Below, in pieces: positions 51,032 to 59,312 of a stretch of DNA of 64,000 nucleotides. A program made the position numbers and the translations under genes. Origin of the DNA: UBA699 sp050261915. GTDB lineage: Bacteria; Bacillota; Clostridia; Clostridiales; Clostridiaceae. The DNA lies in assembly GCA_050261915.1 (NCBI GenBank), contig JBLNDT010000071.1, positions 1 to 64,000 on the forward strand, given 5' to 3'. The notes beneath the pieces were generated by a model. It was not told where the DNA came from and made no database searches. It worked only from the letters and a program-made list of their open reading frames with translations. Each line of letters starts with the position of its first letter. Position 1 is the stretch's first letter.

Positions 51032-51706
51032 TTGGTTTCGATAATCATACCTGTTTATAATGAAGAAAAGGATATTGAGAATATTATTTACCAAATGAAT
51101 TTACTTGAAGGGGAAAAGGAAATTATTGTAGTGGATGGGGAAAGCACAGACAATACATATATTAAGGCATCAAACCTGGCAAATGTAATAAGTTCAAGAA
51201 AATCCAGAGCAATTCAGATGAATATCGGTGCTAAAGCTTCAAAGGGAAATATATTATGGTTTGTGCATGCAGATTCAATATTAGAGGCAGATTCAATAAA
51301 ACACATCGAACAAGCTATAGAAGAAGGGTATACTGGAGGGGGCTTTTCCATTTACTTCTATGACTTTGATACCAGGTTTATGAAATATATTTCAAGCACA
51401 TCAAATTTAAGGTCTGGAAAATATGGTTTGTTTTATGGTGATCAAGGTATTTTTGTTAAAAAGGATGTTTTTATCGAAATGGGCGGATTTCCTGAAATTG
51501 AGCTTATGGAGGACTTTAAATTTTCAAGGATGATTATAAAAAAAGGAAAAATGAAACTTCTTCACAAAAGAATAGGGACATCAGCTAGAAGGTATAAAAA
51601 TGGAGGCCAAATAAGAACCCATCTTTTAATGCACAAGCTTAGGCTTTTGTATTTACTTGGAGTTTCTCCTAAAAAATTAAACAAAATATATGGGGAGGCT
51701 AGATAA
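51032..51706 (+). CDS. TIGR04283-type glycosyltransferase family 2
   Basis: About 224 residues, GT-A fold: SIIIPVYNEEKDIEN, VVDGESTDNT (donor-binding), FVHADSILE (DxD-like) and GGFSIYFYDF, then DQGIFVKKDVFIEMGGFP. It matches the 'transferase 2, rSAM/selenodomain-associated' group (TIGR04283), nowadays named arsenosugar biosynthesis glycosyltransferase. Start TTG at 51032, with AAAGAGTG upstream; the GTG at 51023 is inside that site. The stop overlaps the next ATG (TAATG), so it is the first gene of a coupled four-gene unit. Confidence 0.82.
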   Translation: MVSIIIPVYNEEKDIENIIYQMNLLEGEKEIIVVDGESTDNTYIKASNLANVISSRKSRAIQMNIGAKASKGNILWFVHADSILEADSIKHIEQAIEEGYTGGGFSIYFYDFDTRFMKYISSTSNLRSGKYGLFYGDQGIFVKKDVFIEMGGFPEIELMEDFKFSRMIIKKGKMKLLHKRIGTSARRYKNGGQIRTHLLMHKLRLLYLLGVSPKKLNKIYGEAR

Positions 51707-52395
51707 TGGATGCTATAATTATAATGACAAGGGTTCCCATACCAAATAAGACAAAAACAAGGCTCATGGACATATATACAGGGGTGGAATGTTCAAAGCT
51801 TCATATATGTTTTCTTAAAGATATTTTTAAGGTGTGTGAAAGCTTTAAGAATAATCTAGATATATTTATAAGTTATACTCCTGAAAATTCATATGAACTA
51901 CTGGATAAACTTTTGCCAGATTATATGTATTCATTTCCCCAGCAAGGAAAAGACCTTGGAGAAAGAATGTATAATTCAATTAGCCATTTATTTAAGCTTA
52001 ATTATAATAAGGTTATTTTGATAGGTTCAGATATTCCTGAACTAAAAGCTGAATATATAGATAAAGCATTAGACAATCTTAATAGCTCTGACTTATGCTT
52101 AGGTCCAACATTAGATGGGGGTTATTATTTAGTCGGATTAAAAAAAGCTTATCTGGAGCTTTTTACTTCGAAAATTAACTGGGGTAAAAAAAATGTTTTT
52201 GAAAGAACAGTTGAAATTGCAGAAAGTAATGGATTAAAAGTAAGCTTTACCAATGAGTGCAGGGATATAGATACCAAGGAGGACATAAGGGATTTTTTAA
52301 ATTCTATAAAAAAATATGAAATTGAAGAATATCCTTATGATTCATATTACTATTTTAAAGAACACTGGCGTGAATGCTTTTTAGGAGAATTATAA
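51706..52395 (+). CDS. TIGR04282-type transferase (DUF2064)
   Basis: Protein of 229 residues with a nucleotidyl/glycosyltransferase-like Rossmann fold: IIMTRVPIPNKTKTRL (phosphate loop with Lys/Arg), LIGSDIPEL (Asp of the catalytic metal site) and LGPTLDGGYYLVGL. It matches 'transferase 1, rSAM/selenodomain-associated' (TIGR04282), the usual partner of TIGR04283. GGGGAGG precedes the ATG; TAATG overlaps join it to both neighbours. Confidence 0.82.
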   Translation: MDAIIIMTRVPIPNKTKTRLMDIYTGVECSKLHICFLKDIFKVCESFKNNLDIFISYTPENSYELLDKLLPDYMYSFPQQGKDLGERMYNSISHLFKLNYNKVILIGSDIPELKAEYIDKALDNLNSSDLCLGPTLDGGYYLVGLKKAYLELFTSKINWGKKNVFERTVEIAESNGLKVSFTNECRDIDTKEDIRDFLNSIKKYEIEEYPYDSYYYFKEHWRECFLGEL

Positions 52396-53486
52396 TGGAT
52401 AAAAATAAACATTTAGAAGATAAAGAGGATTTGCTTAAGGACTGTATTGGATGTAAGGCATGCACAAAAGATTGCAGCATGCTTAGGGAATATTGCAGTT
52501 CACCAAAAGAACTAATTGAAAATCCAATGGAGAATAAAATACCTTTTTCATGTAATTTGTGTGATAAATGTGAGGAGGTTTGCCCAAAAGATATAAACAT
52601 TGGAAAAATCTTTATGAAAAGTAGAAGGAAAATTTCTAAATTAAACAATGGGAAATCACCCTTTAAAGCACATAGGGCTGTTCATTTTCATCAGGAACTT
52701 GGTTTTTCAGGATTTTTTTCAATGAGTTCAGGTAAAACAGCTTCAAAAAGTGTATTCCTCCCAGGGTGCAGCCTGTCAGCATATAACCCTGAATTGGTAA
52801 TTGAAACATATAGGTACCTTAAAACTAAGAACCCTGACATTGGATTAATTCTTCAGTGCTGCGGAAAACCAACAGAATCAATCGGAGAAGAAGAAAATTT
52901 TAAAAAAAAGTATAAGCTTCTTGAAGAAATGATTGATAAAACTGGTGCCACAGAAGTTATTACTGCCTGTCAGTCTTGTTACAAGCTTATAAAAGAAAAC
53001 AGTCCAAATTATAAGGTTACATCCCTTTGGACCTTTATTGCAGAAAAGGGTGTACCGGATATAGCTAAAAACATTGGCTCCGCTTCGGATATTATTTTTT
53101 CAATTCAAGATTCTTGTCCTACAAGATATGACATTGAAATTCAAGATTCAGTAAGACATATTATAAAGGAGCTTGGATACAAATTTCAGGAAAGTGAACT
53201 TAAAGGAGAAAAGATAAGCTGCTGCGGCATGGGTGGAATGGTAATGACAGTAGATAAAGGTTTATTTAAAAAGATAGCTTCTAATACGGCAAACAGTTTA
53301 AAACATGAGCATGTTATAACCTATTGTGCAAGCTGCAGGGATGCTATGGTTTTATCAGACAAAAAGTCCATACATATTCTGGAACTGATTTTTAATAAAG
53401 AATTATGCTTTTATGGTATTAATAAAACATGGGTTAATTGGATGAATCGATACAGATTAAAGCTTATGGCAAAAAATGAAATGTGA
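52395..53486 (+). CDS. HdrB/GlpC-like Fe-S protein with two CCG domains
   Basis: About 363 residues. Two ferredoxin-type [4Fe-4S] motifs at the N-terminus (CIGCKACTKDC and CNLCDKCEEVC) precede two complete CCG domains: GCSLSAYNP ... QCCGKP ... ACQSCYK and SCPTRYD ... SCCGMGG ... YCASCRD. CCG domains bind Fe-S clusters and process thiol or disulfide groups (HdrB) or pass electrons (GlpC/LutA). ATG at 52395 overlaps the previous stop, with AGGAG upstream. Role in this operon is unknown: reductant or thiol chemistry for a lipid-linked sugar is a guess. Confidence 0.8.
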   Translation: MDKNKHLEDKEDLLKDCIGCKACTKDCSMLREYCSSPKELIENPMENKIPFSCNLCDKCEEVCPKDINIGKIFMKSRRKISKLNNGKSPFKAHRAVHFHQELGFSGFFSMSSGKTASKSVFLPGCSLSAYNPELVIETYRYLKTKNPDIGLILQCCGKPTESIGEEENFKKKYKLLEEMIDKTGATEVITACQSCYKLIKENSPNYKVTSLWTFIAEKGVPDIAKNIGSASDIIFSIQDSCPTRYDIEIQDSVRHIIKELGYKFQESELKGEKISCCGMGGMVMTVDKGLFKKIASNTANSLKHEHVITYCASCRDAMVLSDKKSIHILELIFNKELCFYGINKTWVNWMNRYRLKLMAKNEM

Positions 53487-53496
53487 GGTTTTTGTT

Positions 53497-54165
53497 TTGA
53501 AAAATATAAGCATTAAAAAAACAATGGGAATTTTTCTTATAATTGCTGTTGCTGTAATATGTGTATTAAACAGCCACGGGTTATTTAAATGTATGGATTC
53601 AAAATACATAAAGGACATTATCAGCTCTTATGGAGCAATAGGACCATTAATATATATCATTATGTTTTCATTGGTACCACTAACACTATTTCCAGATTCA
53701 ATACTAGCTGTAGCAGGTGGAATGGCCTTTGGATTATTTTGGGGTTCGGTATACACAATAATTGGAGCAGCTATAGGAGGATCAATTTCATTTTATATTT
53801 CAAGGATTTTTGGAAGAAATATTGTTGAAAAACTTGTAAGAGGAAAAGGAAAGTGGTTTGATGAGGGGGTTGAAAAAAAAGGTTTTATTGTAATTTTAAC
53901 TCTGAGACTAATACCCTTGGTGCCTTTCGATATTATAAGTTATGGGGCTGGACTTTCTAAAATAAAATACTGGGATTTCCTATTAGGTACTTTAATTGGA
54001 ATAATCCCTGGTGTTTTGATATTTTCAAATCTTGGAGATAAAACCTTAAATGTGAAATCACCGGAATTTGTAAAAGCAGTTGGTCTATTAATTTTCCTTT
54101 TTATATGTTCATATTTTTTAAAAAGGAAAATATCCTTTGAAAAGGTTCAATCTGATGCAAAATAA
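53497..54165 (+). CDS. TVP38/TMEM64 (VTT/DedA-related) membrane protein
   Basis: About 222 residues with five to six membrane helices. Family core: FPDSILAVAGGMAFGLFWG and SFYISRIFGRNIVEKLVRG; then LRLIPLVPFDIISYGAGLS (PFDxxSY). VTT proteins move phospholipids or related polyprenyl lipids across membranes. Start TTG at 53497 with TGAGGT seven bases before it; an upstream ATG at 53476 lies in the previous gene. Last gene of the coupled operon, ending at a terminator. Confidence 0.82.
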   Translation: MKNISIKKTMGIFLIIAVAVICVLNSHGLFKCMDSKYIKDIISSYGAIGPLIYIIMFSLVPLTLFPDSILAVAGGMAFGLFWGSVYTIIGAAIGGSISFYISRIFGRNIVEKLVRGKGKWFDEGVEKKGFIVILTLRLIPLVPFDIISYGAGLSKIKYWDFLLGTLIGIIPGVLIFSNLGDKTLNVKSPEFVKAVGLLIFLFICSYFLKRKISFEKVQSDAK

Positions 54166-54190
54166 AAAAGGTACCTAGTACCTTTTTTTA
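54165..54190 (+). terminator. Terminator after TVP38 gene
   Basis: AAAAAGGTAC / GTACCTTTTT with a 3-base loop and T-run; serves also the convergent nucleoside phosphorylase gene. Confidence 0.85.
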
Positions 54191-54973
54191 TTTAAGCATA
54201 TTAAGCTCTTCTAGTGAATTTCTGCAATTACACTTTATTTCTAAATCTCCATTATCAATTACATCAAAAAGCACATTTTTAAGATCATTAGCCATCTTAT
54301 CCATATTTTCAAGAACTTCCTTGTGTGTAAGTTCACCCTTAGATATACCTGCAGCATAATTTGTAACCAGGGATATAGTTGCATAACAAAGACCTAATTC
54401 TCTTGCAAGGACAACTTCAGGAACATTAGTCATCCCAACTACATCTCCACCAATTATTTTAAGCATTTTGATTTCAGCAGGTGTTTCAAATCTAGGTCCT
54501 TCCATGCAAACATATGTACCTTTTGAAACATAGCTTAAATTCAATTTTTTCATTGATTTTTCCAATGCCTGTCTAAGGGTACCGCAGTATGGTTCAGTCA
54601 TATCAATATGAACAACTCCTGTACCTTTTTCGTCAAAATATGTTGAATCTCTGTTTTTAGTAAAATCGATAAATTGATCAAGAATTACAAAATCACCAAC
54701 ATTGCAGTTTTGTATTCCTCCAACAGCTGTGGTTGCAATAACAAAATCGATGCCTAGCTTTTTTAAGGCATATATATTTCCCTTGTAATTTACTTGAGAG
54801 GGAGTAAGGGTATGACCTTTAGCATGCCTCTCTAAAAAGAATATCTGGTTTTCACCTCTTTCAGCATAAAGGAGTTCAATACTTCCAAAGGCCGTGTCCA
54901 CTGTTAACTGTTTAAGGCACTCTGAAAAGGAACTGTCTGTTACACCTGTACCGCCGATTACAGCAAATTTCAT
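54188..54973 (-). CDS. MTAP-family purine nucleoside phosphorylase
   Basis: Protein of 261 residues. Phosphate and base-site motifs: IGGTGVTD at the N-terminus, RHAKGHTLTPSQVNYKGNI, TTAVGGIQ, MEGPRFETPAEI and MTNVPEVVLARELGLCYA. The base-recognition segment reads TNYAAGIS; methylthioadenosine phosphorylases have Asp here, while Asn favours 6-oxopurines. So inosine/guanosine phosphorylase activity is more likely. ATG with AAAGGGTGAT upstream. C-terminal CNCRN segment is extra. Confidence 0.85.
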   Translation of the reverse strand: MKFAVIGGTGVTDSSFSECLKQLTVDTAFGSIELLYAERGENQIFFLERHAKGHTLTPSQVNYKGNIYALKKLGIDFVIATTAVGGIQNCNVGDFVILDQFIDFTKNRDSTYFDEKGTGVVHIDMTEPYCGTLRQALEKSMKKLNLSYVSKGTYVCMEGPRFETPAEIKMLKIIGGDVVGMTNVPEVVLARELGLCYATISLVTNYAAGISKGELTHKEVLENMDKMANDLKNVLFDVIDNGDLEIKCNCRNSLEELNMLK

Positions 54974-55119
54974 AGTATCACCCTTTCAAATATGTTATCT
55001 ATATTTTAAGGTTATTTTCCCAAACTGTAAAGAATCTATTGATTAAATTTTATAATACTGTAATATTATTACTATATGTGAAAAAATAATATTTATTGTT
55101 AGTTGTGAGGTGTTTAGTA

Positions 55120-56046
55120 TTGTCTGTTTTTGTTGAAGATTTAATTCATGATCTTAAGCTGGAGGTTTTAAATGAAGGGGATAAGAACAACAGCGTAAGT
55201 ATTTGTGATATAAACAGGCCTGGACTTCAATTTGCAGGCTTTTATAACTATTTTGCAAATGAAAGAATCCAGGTTATTGGAAAGGCTGAATGGAGTTTTT
55301 TAGATGCTATGCAGAAGGAACTTAGAGAAAAACGTCTTGGAAAGTTTTTTCAATTTGATAATCCATGTACAATTTTCACTAGAAATCTTGAACCCCATGA
55401 AGAATTTCTTAACCATGCAAAGAATAGCAACCAGTGGATCTTAAGAACTGATATATTATCCACCAGGTTTATTAATAAACTAATGAACTACCTTGATACA
55501 AACTTGGCTCCTGAAGTGAGGCTTCATGGGGTTTTGGTGGATGTTTATGGTGTTGGCATACTAATTATTGGTGAAAGTGGAATTGGCAAAAGCGAAACAG
55601 CCCTGGAGCTTGTAAAAAGGGGACATAGACTTGCAGCAGATGATGCTGTTGATATTAAGGAAATTGAAGGAGCTCTTTACGGCTCAGCTCCATACATAAC
55701 TTATGGGATGATGGAAGTAAGAGGAATGGGAATTATTGATGTAGCTGCTATTTATGGTTTAAGTTCCATGATAAAAACAAAGCAGATACACATGGTTATT
55801 TCAATTGAAACCTGGAAACAGGAAGAAAATTACGACAGGCTTGGTTCTGATAGCGAATATATGGAAATAATTAATACAAGTATTAAAAAGCTCACAATTC
55901 CTATAAGACCGGGAAGAAATGTTGCGGTTATTATTGAAGCCGCTGCAGCAAGCTACAGATACAGCCTTATAACAAATGTAACACCTGCTGATACTATTGA
56001 TGCCAGAATAATTGAGGAGGCAAAAAGAAGAGATCAGAATAATTAA
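55120..56046 (+). CDS. hprK: HPr kinase/phosphorylase
   Basis: About 308 residues. It phosphorylates HPr on Ser46 in response to sugar flux, and reverses it, controlling carbon catabolite repression. The N-terminal MurF-like domain (about 1-125) precedes the kinase with Walker A GESGIGKSETALELVKRGH (about 155-173), DDAVDI and the family signature MEVRGMGIIDV. Start TTG at 55120 with GTGAGGTG upstream; an in-frame codon at 55096 is before that site. The second CorA follows, with an inverted repeat over its ribosome-binding site. Confidence 0.94.
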   Translation: MSVFVEDLIHDLKLEVLNEGDKNNSVSICDINRPGLQFAGFYNYFANERIQVIGKAEWSFLDAMQKELREKRLGKFFQFDNPCTIFTRNLEPHEEFLNHAKNSNQWILRTDILSTRFINKLMNYLDTNLAPEVRLHGVLVDVYGVGILIIGESGIGKSETALELVKRGHRLAADDAVDIKEIEGALYGSAPYITYGMMEVRGMGIIDVAAIYGLSSMIKTKQIHMVISIETWKQEENYDRLGSDSEYMEIINTSIKKLTIPIRPGRNVAVIIEAAAASYRYSLITNVTPADTIDARIIEEAKRRDQNN

Positions 56047-56055
56047 TGTGAAATA

Positions 56056-56084
56056 CACAAACAATATAATAAATTTTGTTTGTG
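56056..56084 (+). repeat. Inverted repeat over the ribosome-binding site of the second CorA gene
   Basis: CACAAACAA / TTGTTTGTG, 9-base arms and 11-base loop, ending at the GTGGTGA Shine-Dalgarno region. It could be a weak terminator of hprK or mask translation of the next gene. Confidence 0.5.
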
Positions 56085-56094
56085 GTGAATGTAT

Positions 56095-57033
56095 ATGATA
56101 ATATTGGATATTTTAAATAATTTCAAAGATGTGAGCATGGATTTTCAACTTGATAAGGGTCAGTTCTGGATTATTTTAAATCAACAGGAACTTTCTGAAA
56201 TCAGTAATATTATTATCCTTGATAATGAGGTAATAGAGGATTGCAAAAATAATGAAATATGTCCAAAAATAAGTTTTTTTAAGGATTATATTTTTCTTAT
56301 TGCAGGAGCTTTAATGTCAAAAGAGAATATTGTCAGTTCGGAAGAACTTGATTTAATTTTAAGTAAGGATTATATTATTACTGTATTAAATGAATGCAAT
56401 ACCATTATACCTGAACTTATTAAAGATATTATAGATTCTAAAAATTGTCATATGCTTAAGGAAAAACCAAGGCCTTACATGGTGTTTTATTATATTATGG
56501 ACAGAATAATTATTAATAACTATTCTGTAATATCCTCAATTGAGGCTGCAGCTGACAGAATAGAAATAAACATACTTAAAAACCCTGAACACCGTCAGTT
56601 GGAAAAACTTATAAATATAAGAAGGCAGGTATTTAAAATAAAAAAGTGTCTTAACCCTTTAAGACATATTGGAGACAGTCTTCTTGGAAATGACAACCTT
56701 GTAATTGAAAAAGAAGGGATGGAACATTTCATTCATTTAAACAATAGAATAAGTAAGCTTATACTATCTCTTGACAATCTTGTACAGGACCTTGCATTGG
56801 TGAGAGAGGCCTTCGAATCAGAAATTGCCAATAAAACAAATGAACTTATGAAGGTTTTTACAATGATCGCAACTGTGTTTCTGCCCTTAGATTTAATTAC
56901 AGGACTTTTGAGTATGAATGTAAAGCATGTTCCCTTAGTGGAATTAGAATATGGATACTATTATATACTTGCCATTATGGCTGGTATTTCAATAATGCTT
57001 TGGATAGTATTCAAGGCCAAAAAATGGCTGTAA
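56095..57033 (+). CDS. CorA-like protein with altered pore motif
   Basis: About 312 residues: a cytoplasmic alpha/beta and long-helix region, then two C-terminal membrane helices. At the end of the first helix the family signature Gly-Met-Asn is replaced: LITGLLSMNVKHVPLVE, so the Gly is Ser. GMN is the selectivity motif in CorA; some divergent CorA/ZntB relatives vary here. The transported ion may differ from Mg2+. Start ATG at 56095 after GTGGTGA; the ATG at 56089 is too close to that site. 22 bases before the M18 gene, probably one transcript. Confidence 0.8.
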   Translation: MIILDILNNFKDVSMDFQLDKGQFWIILNQQELSEISNIIILDNEVIEDCKNNEICPKISFFKDYIFLIAGALMSKENIVSSEELDLILSKDYIITVLNECNTIIPELIKDIIDSKNCHMLKEKPRPYMVFYYIMDRIIINNYSVISSIEAAADRIEINILKNPEHRQLEKLINIRRQVFKIKKCLNPLRHIGDSLLGNDNLVIEKEGMEHFIHLNNRISKLILSLDNLVQDLALVREAFESEIANKTNELMKVFTMIATVFLPLDLITGLLSMNVKHVPLVELEYGYYYILAIMAGISIMLWIVFKAKKWL

Positions 57034-57055
57034 TTTTTAATAAAGGAGATATAAA

Positions 57056-58456
57056 ATGAAGCAGAATTTAACTAAAAAATATGAATATGCCTGGGATAAA
57101 TATACCAGTAAAGATTTGAAAAGCGTTTTCAGTTTAGGTGAAAGGTATAAAGAATTTATTTCAGAATGTAAAACTGAAAGAGAATGTATTTTGAAGTTTA
57201 TTTCCCTTGCTGAAAAAAATGGATATAGAAGTTTAAATGAGTTTATAAAAAGTGGAGTTAAGTTAAAACCAGGTGATAAGGTTTATGCAAACAATAGAGA
57301 TAAGACCCTTGCACTATTTAATATAGGCACAGAATCTTTGGAAAATGGCTTTAATATTCTTGGAGCACATGTGGACTCTCCAAGGCTTGATTTAAAGCAA
57401 AATCCTCTATATGAAGATACTGAACTTGCTCTTATGAAAACCCACTACTATGGAGGGATTAAAAAATATCAATGGGTAACAACTCCCCTTGCAATACATG
57501 GGGTTATTATAAAAAAAGACGGCTCAAAAGTTAATTTATGCATTGGTGAAGATGATAATGATCCAGTATTTGGAGTGTCTGATCTTCTTGTACACTTATC
57601 ACAAGAACAGATGGAAAAGAAAGCATCCAAGGTAGTGGAAGGGGAGGACCTCAACGTTTTTGCCGGAAGCATTCCTTCAGAAGAAAAAGAGCTGAAGGAA
57701 AGAGTTAAGGAAAATATACTGAAAATGCTATATGAAAAGTATGAAATATGTGAAGAGGATTTTGTATCTGCAGAGATTGAAATTGTTCCTGCTGGTAAGG
57801 CAAGAGATTACGGGTTTGATAAAAGCATGATCATGGGTTATGGCCATGATGACAGGGTATGTGCATATACTTCCTTTGAAGCAATGATGGACCTAAAGGA
57901 ATGCAAAAAAACCTGTGTTACACTTCTTGTAGACAAAGAGGAAATAGGAAGTGTTGGAGCTACAGGAATGCATTCAAGATTTTTTGAAAATACGGTAGCT
58001 GAAATTTTAAACTTAACTAGCGGATATTCTGAAATCAGTATCAGGCGGGCTCTTTCAAATTCTAAAATGTTATCCTCAGATGTTAGTGCTGCATTTGATC
58101 CCAATTATTCGTCAGTAATGGAAAAAAGGAATGCGGCTTATTTTGGAAAGGGTATTGTATTTAATAAATATACAGGAAGCAGAGGGAAATCTGGCTGCAA
58201 CGATGCAAATCCAGAATTTATAGCAGAAATAAGAAATATTCTTAATAAAGACAATGTATCCTGGCAGACTGCGGAGCTTGGTAAGGTAGATATGGGAGGT
58301 GGGGGAACCATAGCTTATATACTAGCCCAGTATGACATGGAAGTAATAGACTGTGGTGTGGCTCTTCATAACATGCATGCACCTTATGAGATTGCAAGCA
58401 AGGCGGATATTTATGAAACAAAAAGAGCATATTACTCATTTATTAAAAACATTTAA
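57056..58456 (+). CDS. M18 family aminopeptidase
   Basis: Cytoplasmic zinc aminopeptidase of 466 residues (aspartyl aminopeptidase/LAP4 group), normal length. Motifs: ILGAHVDSPRLDLK (zinc His and Asp), LVDKEEIGSVGATGMHS (Glu-Glu pair), GYGHDDRV, and LHNMHAPYEI (last zinc His). ATG with AAAGGAGAT upstream. Role: peptide turnover, preferring acidic N-terminal residues in some members. Confidence 0.93.
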   Translation: MKQNLTKKYEYAWDKYTSKDLKSVFSLGERYKEFISECKTERECILKFISLAEKNGYRSLNEFIKSGVKLKPGDKVYANNRDKTLALFNIGTESLENGFNILGAHVDSPRLDLKQNPLYEDTELALMKTHYYGGIKKYQWVTTPLAIHGVIIKKDGSKVNLCIGEDDNDPVFGVSDLLVHLSQEQMEKKASKVVEGEDLNVFAGSIPSEEKELKERVKENILKMLYEKYEICEEDFVSAEIEIVPAGKARDYGFDKSMIMGYGHDDRVCAYTSFEAMMDLKECKKTCVTLLVDKEEIGSVGATGMHSRFFENTVAEILNLTSGYSEISIRRALSNSKMLSSDVSAAFDPNYSSVMEKRNAAYFGKGIVFNKYTGSRGKSGCNDANPEFIAEIRNILNKDNVSWQTAELGKVDMGGGGTIAYILAQYDMEVIDCGVALHNMHAPYEIASKADIYETKRAYYSFIKNI

Positions 58457-58476
58457 GGGGGATTACCCCCTTTTTT
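58455..58476 (+). terminator. Terminator after M18 gene
   Basis: AAGGGGG / CCCCCTT with 4-base loop and T-run, shared with the convergent PHP gene. Confidence 0.85.
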
Positions 58477-59308
58477 CATTTAATTTATTAATAAAAATAT
58501 CAATTTCATTTTCTTCAAGATATACTGATCCTATTTTATCGCTGTGAGAGGAATCTGTATTTGTTATTCCGTGAAAATCTGAACCGGAAGAAATGACAAG
58601 ATTAAGTTTTGATGCAAGTTCAATATATTTGTTTGTATCATCCTCTGTGTTTAAATGGTAAATTGCCTCCAATCCATCGAAACCAAGTTTAAGAATTTCC
58701 AAAACATCATTGTTTTTAATTAATACAGGATGTGCCAGGATTTTAAGGGAGCCCATCATCTTAAGCATATCAAGTGCTTCTTCGGTAGAAAGTTTCTTAT
58801 TTGGTACATATGCCGGGCTACTCTTACTTAAAATACAATCAAATATGTAATTCCAATTATAATCATAGCCTGCTTCCTGAATTGCTTTTGCTATATGGGG
58901 ACGGGCTATTGTTCCTTTTGAGTTTTCAAGGATTTTGTTTTTATCAAGTTTTATAGAAAAGTATTTATCAAGCCTGGATATTATTTCCTCAGATCTTCTT
59001 AATCTATTTAAATGCATATCCTTAAGGTAAGTCTTAAATTCGCTGCTGATTTGGGATTCTTCACTAAAATACCCTAATACGTGGATGCTTTCTCCATTTT
59101 TTGTAGTAGATAGTTCAACCCCTGGAACTACTTTAATATTGTTTTCAACACCGTATTTAATTCCTTCACTTATACCAGAAACTGTGTCATGGTCAGTAAT
59201 TCCAATTATATCCATGGATGATTTTAAGGACAATTTTATTACTTCCTCTGGAGTGAATTTACCATCTGAATAGCTTGTGTGTATGTGAAAATCACCTTTT
59301 TTGTACAT
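58463..59308 (-). CDS. PHP-domain metal-dependent phosphoesterase
   Basis: Protein of 281 residues with PHP motifs FHIHTSYSDG (HxH), GITDHDTVSG, VPGVELSTT (Glu), LAHPVLI and SGSDFHG. It resembles the YciV/RNase AM (TrpH) family, which act as 5'-3' exonucleases on nucleotides or release phosphate from 3',5'-bisphosphates. Last gene of the minus-strand operon; four bases separate it from the flavodoxin-like gene. ATG with GAGGTAA upstream. Confidence 0.9.
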   Translation of the reverse strand: MYKKGDFHIHTSYSDGKFTPEEVIKLSLKSSMDIIGITDHDTVSGISEGIKYGVENNIKVVPGVELSTTKNGESIHVLGYFSEESQISSEFKTYLKDMHLNRLRRSEEIISRLDKYFSIKLDKNKILENSKGTIARPHIAKAIQEAGYDYNWNYIFDCILSKSSPAYVPNKKLSTEEALDMLKMMGSLKILAHPVLIKNNDVLEILKLGFDGLEAIYHLNTEDDTNKYIELASKLNLVISSGSDFHGITNTDSSHSDKIGSVYLEENEIDIFINKLNEKRG

Positions 59309-59312
59309 AAAG

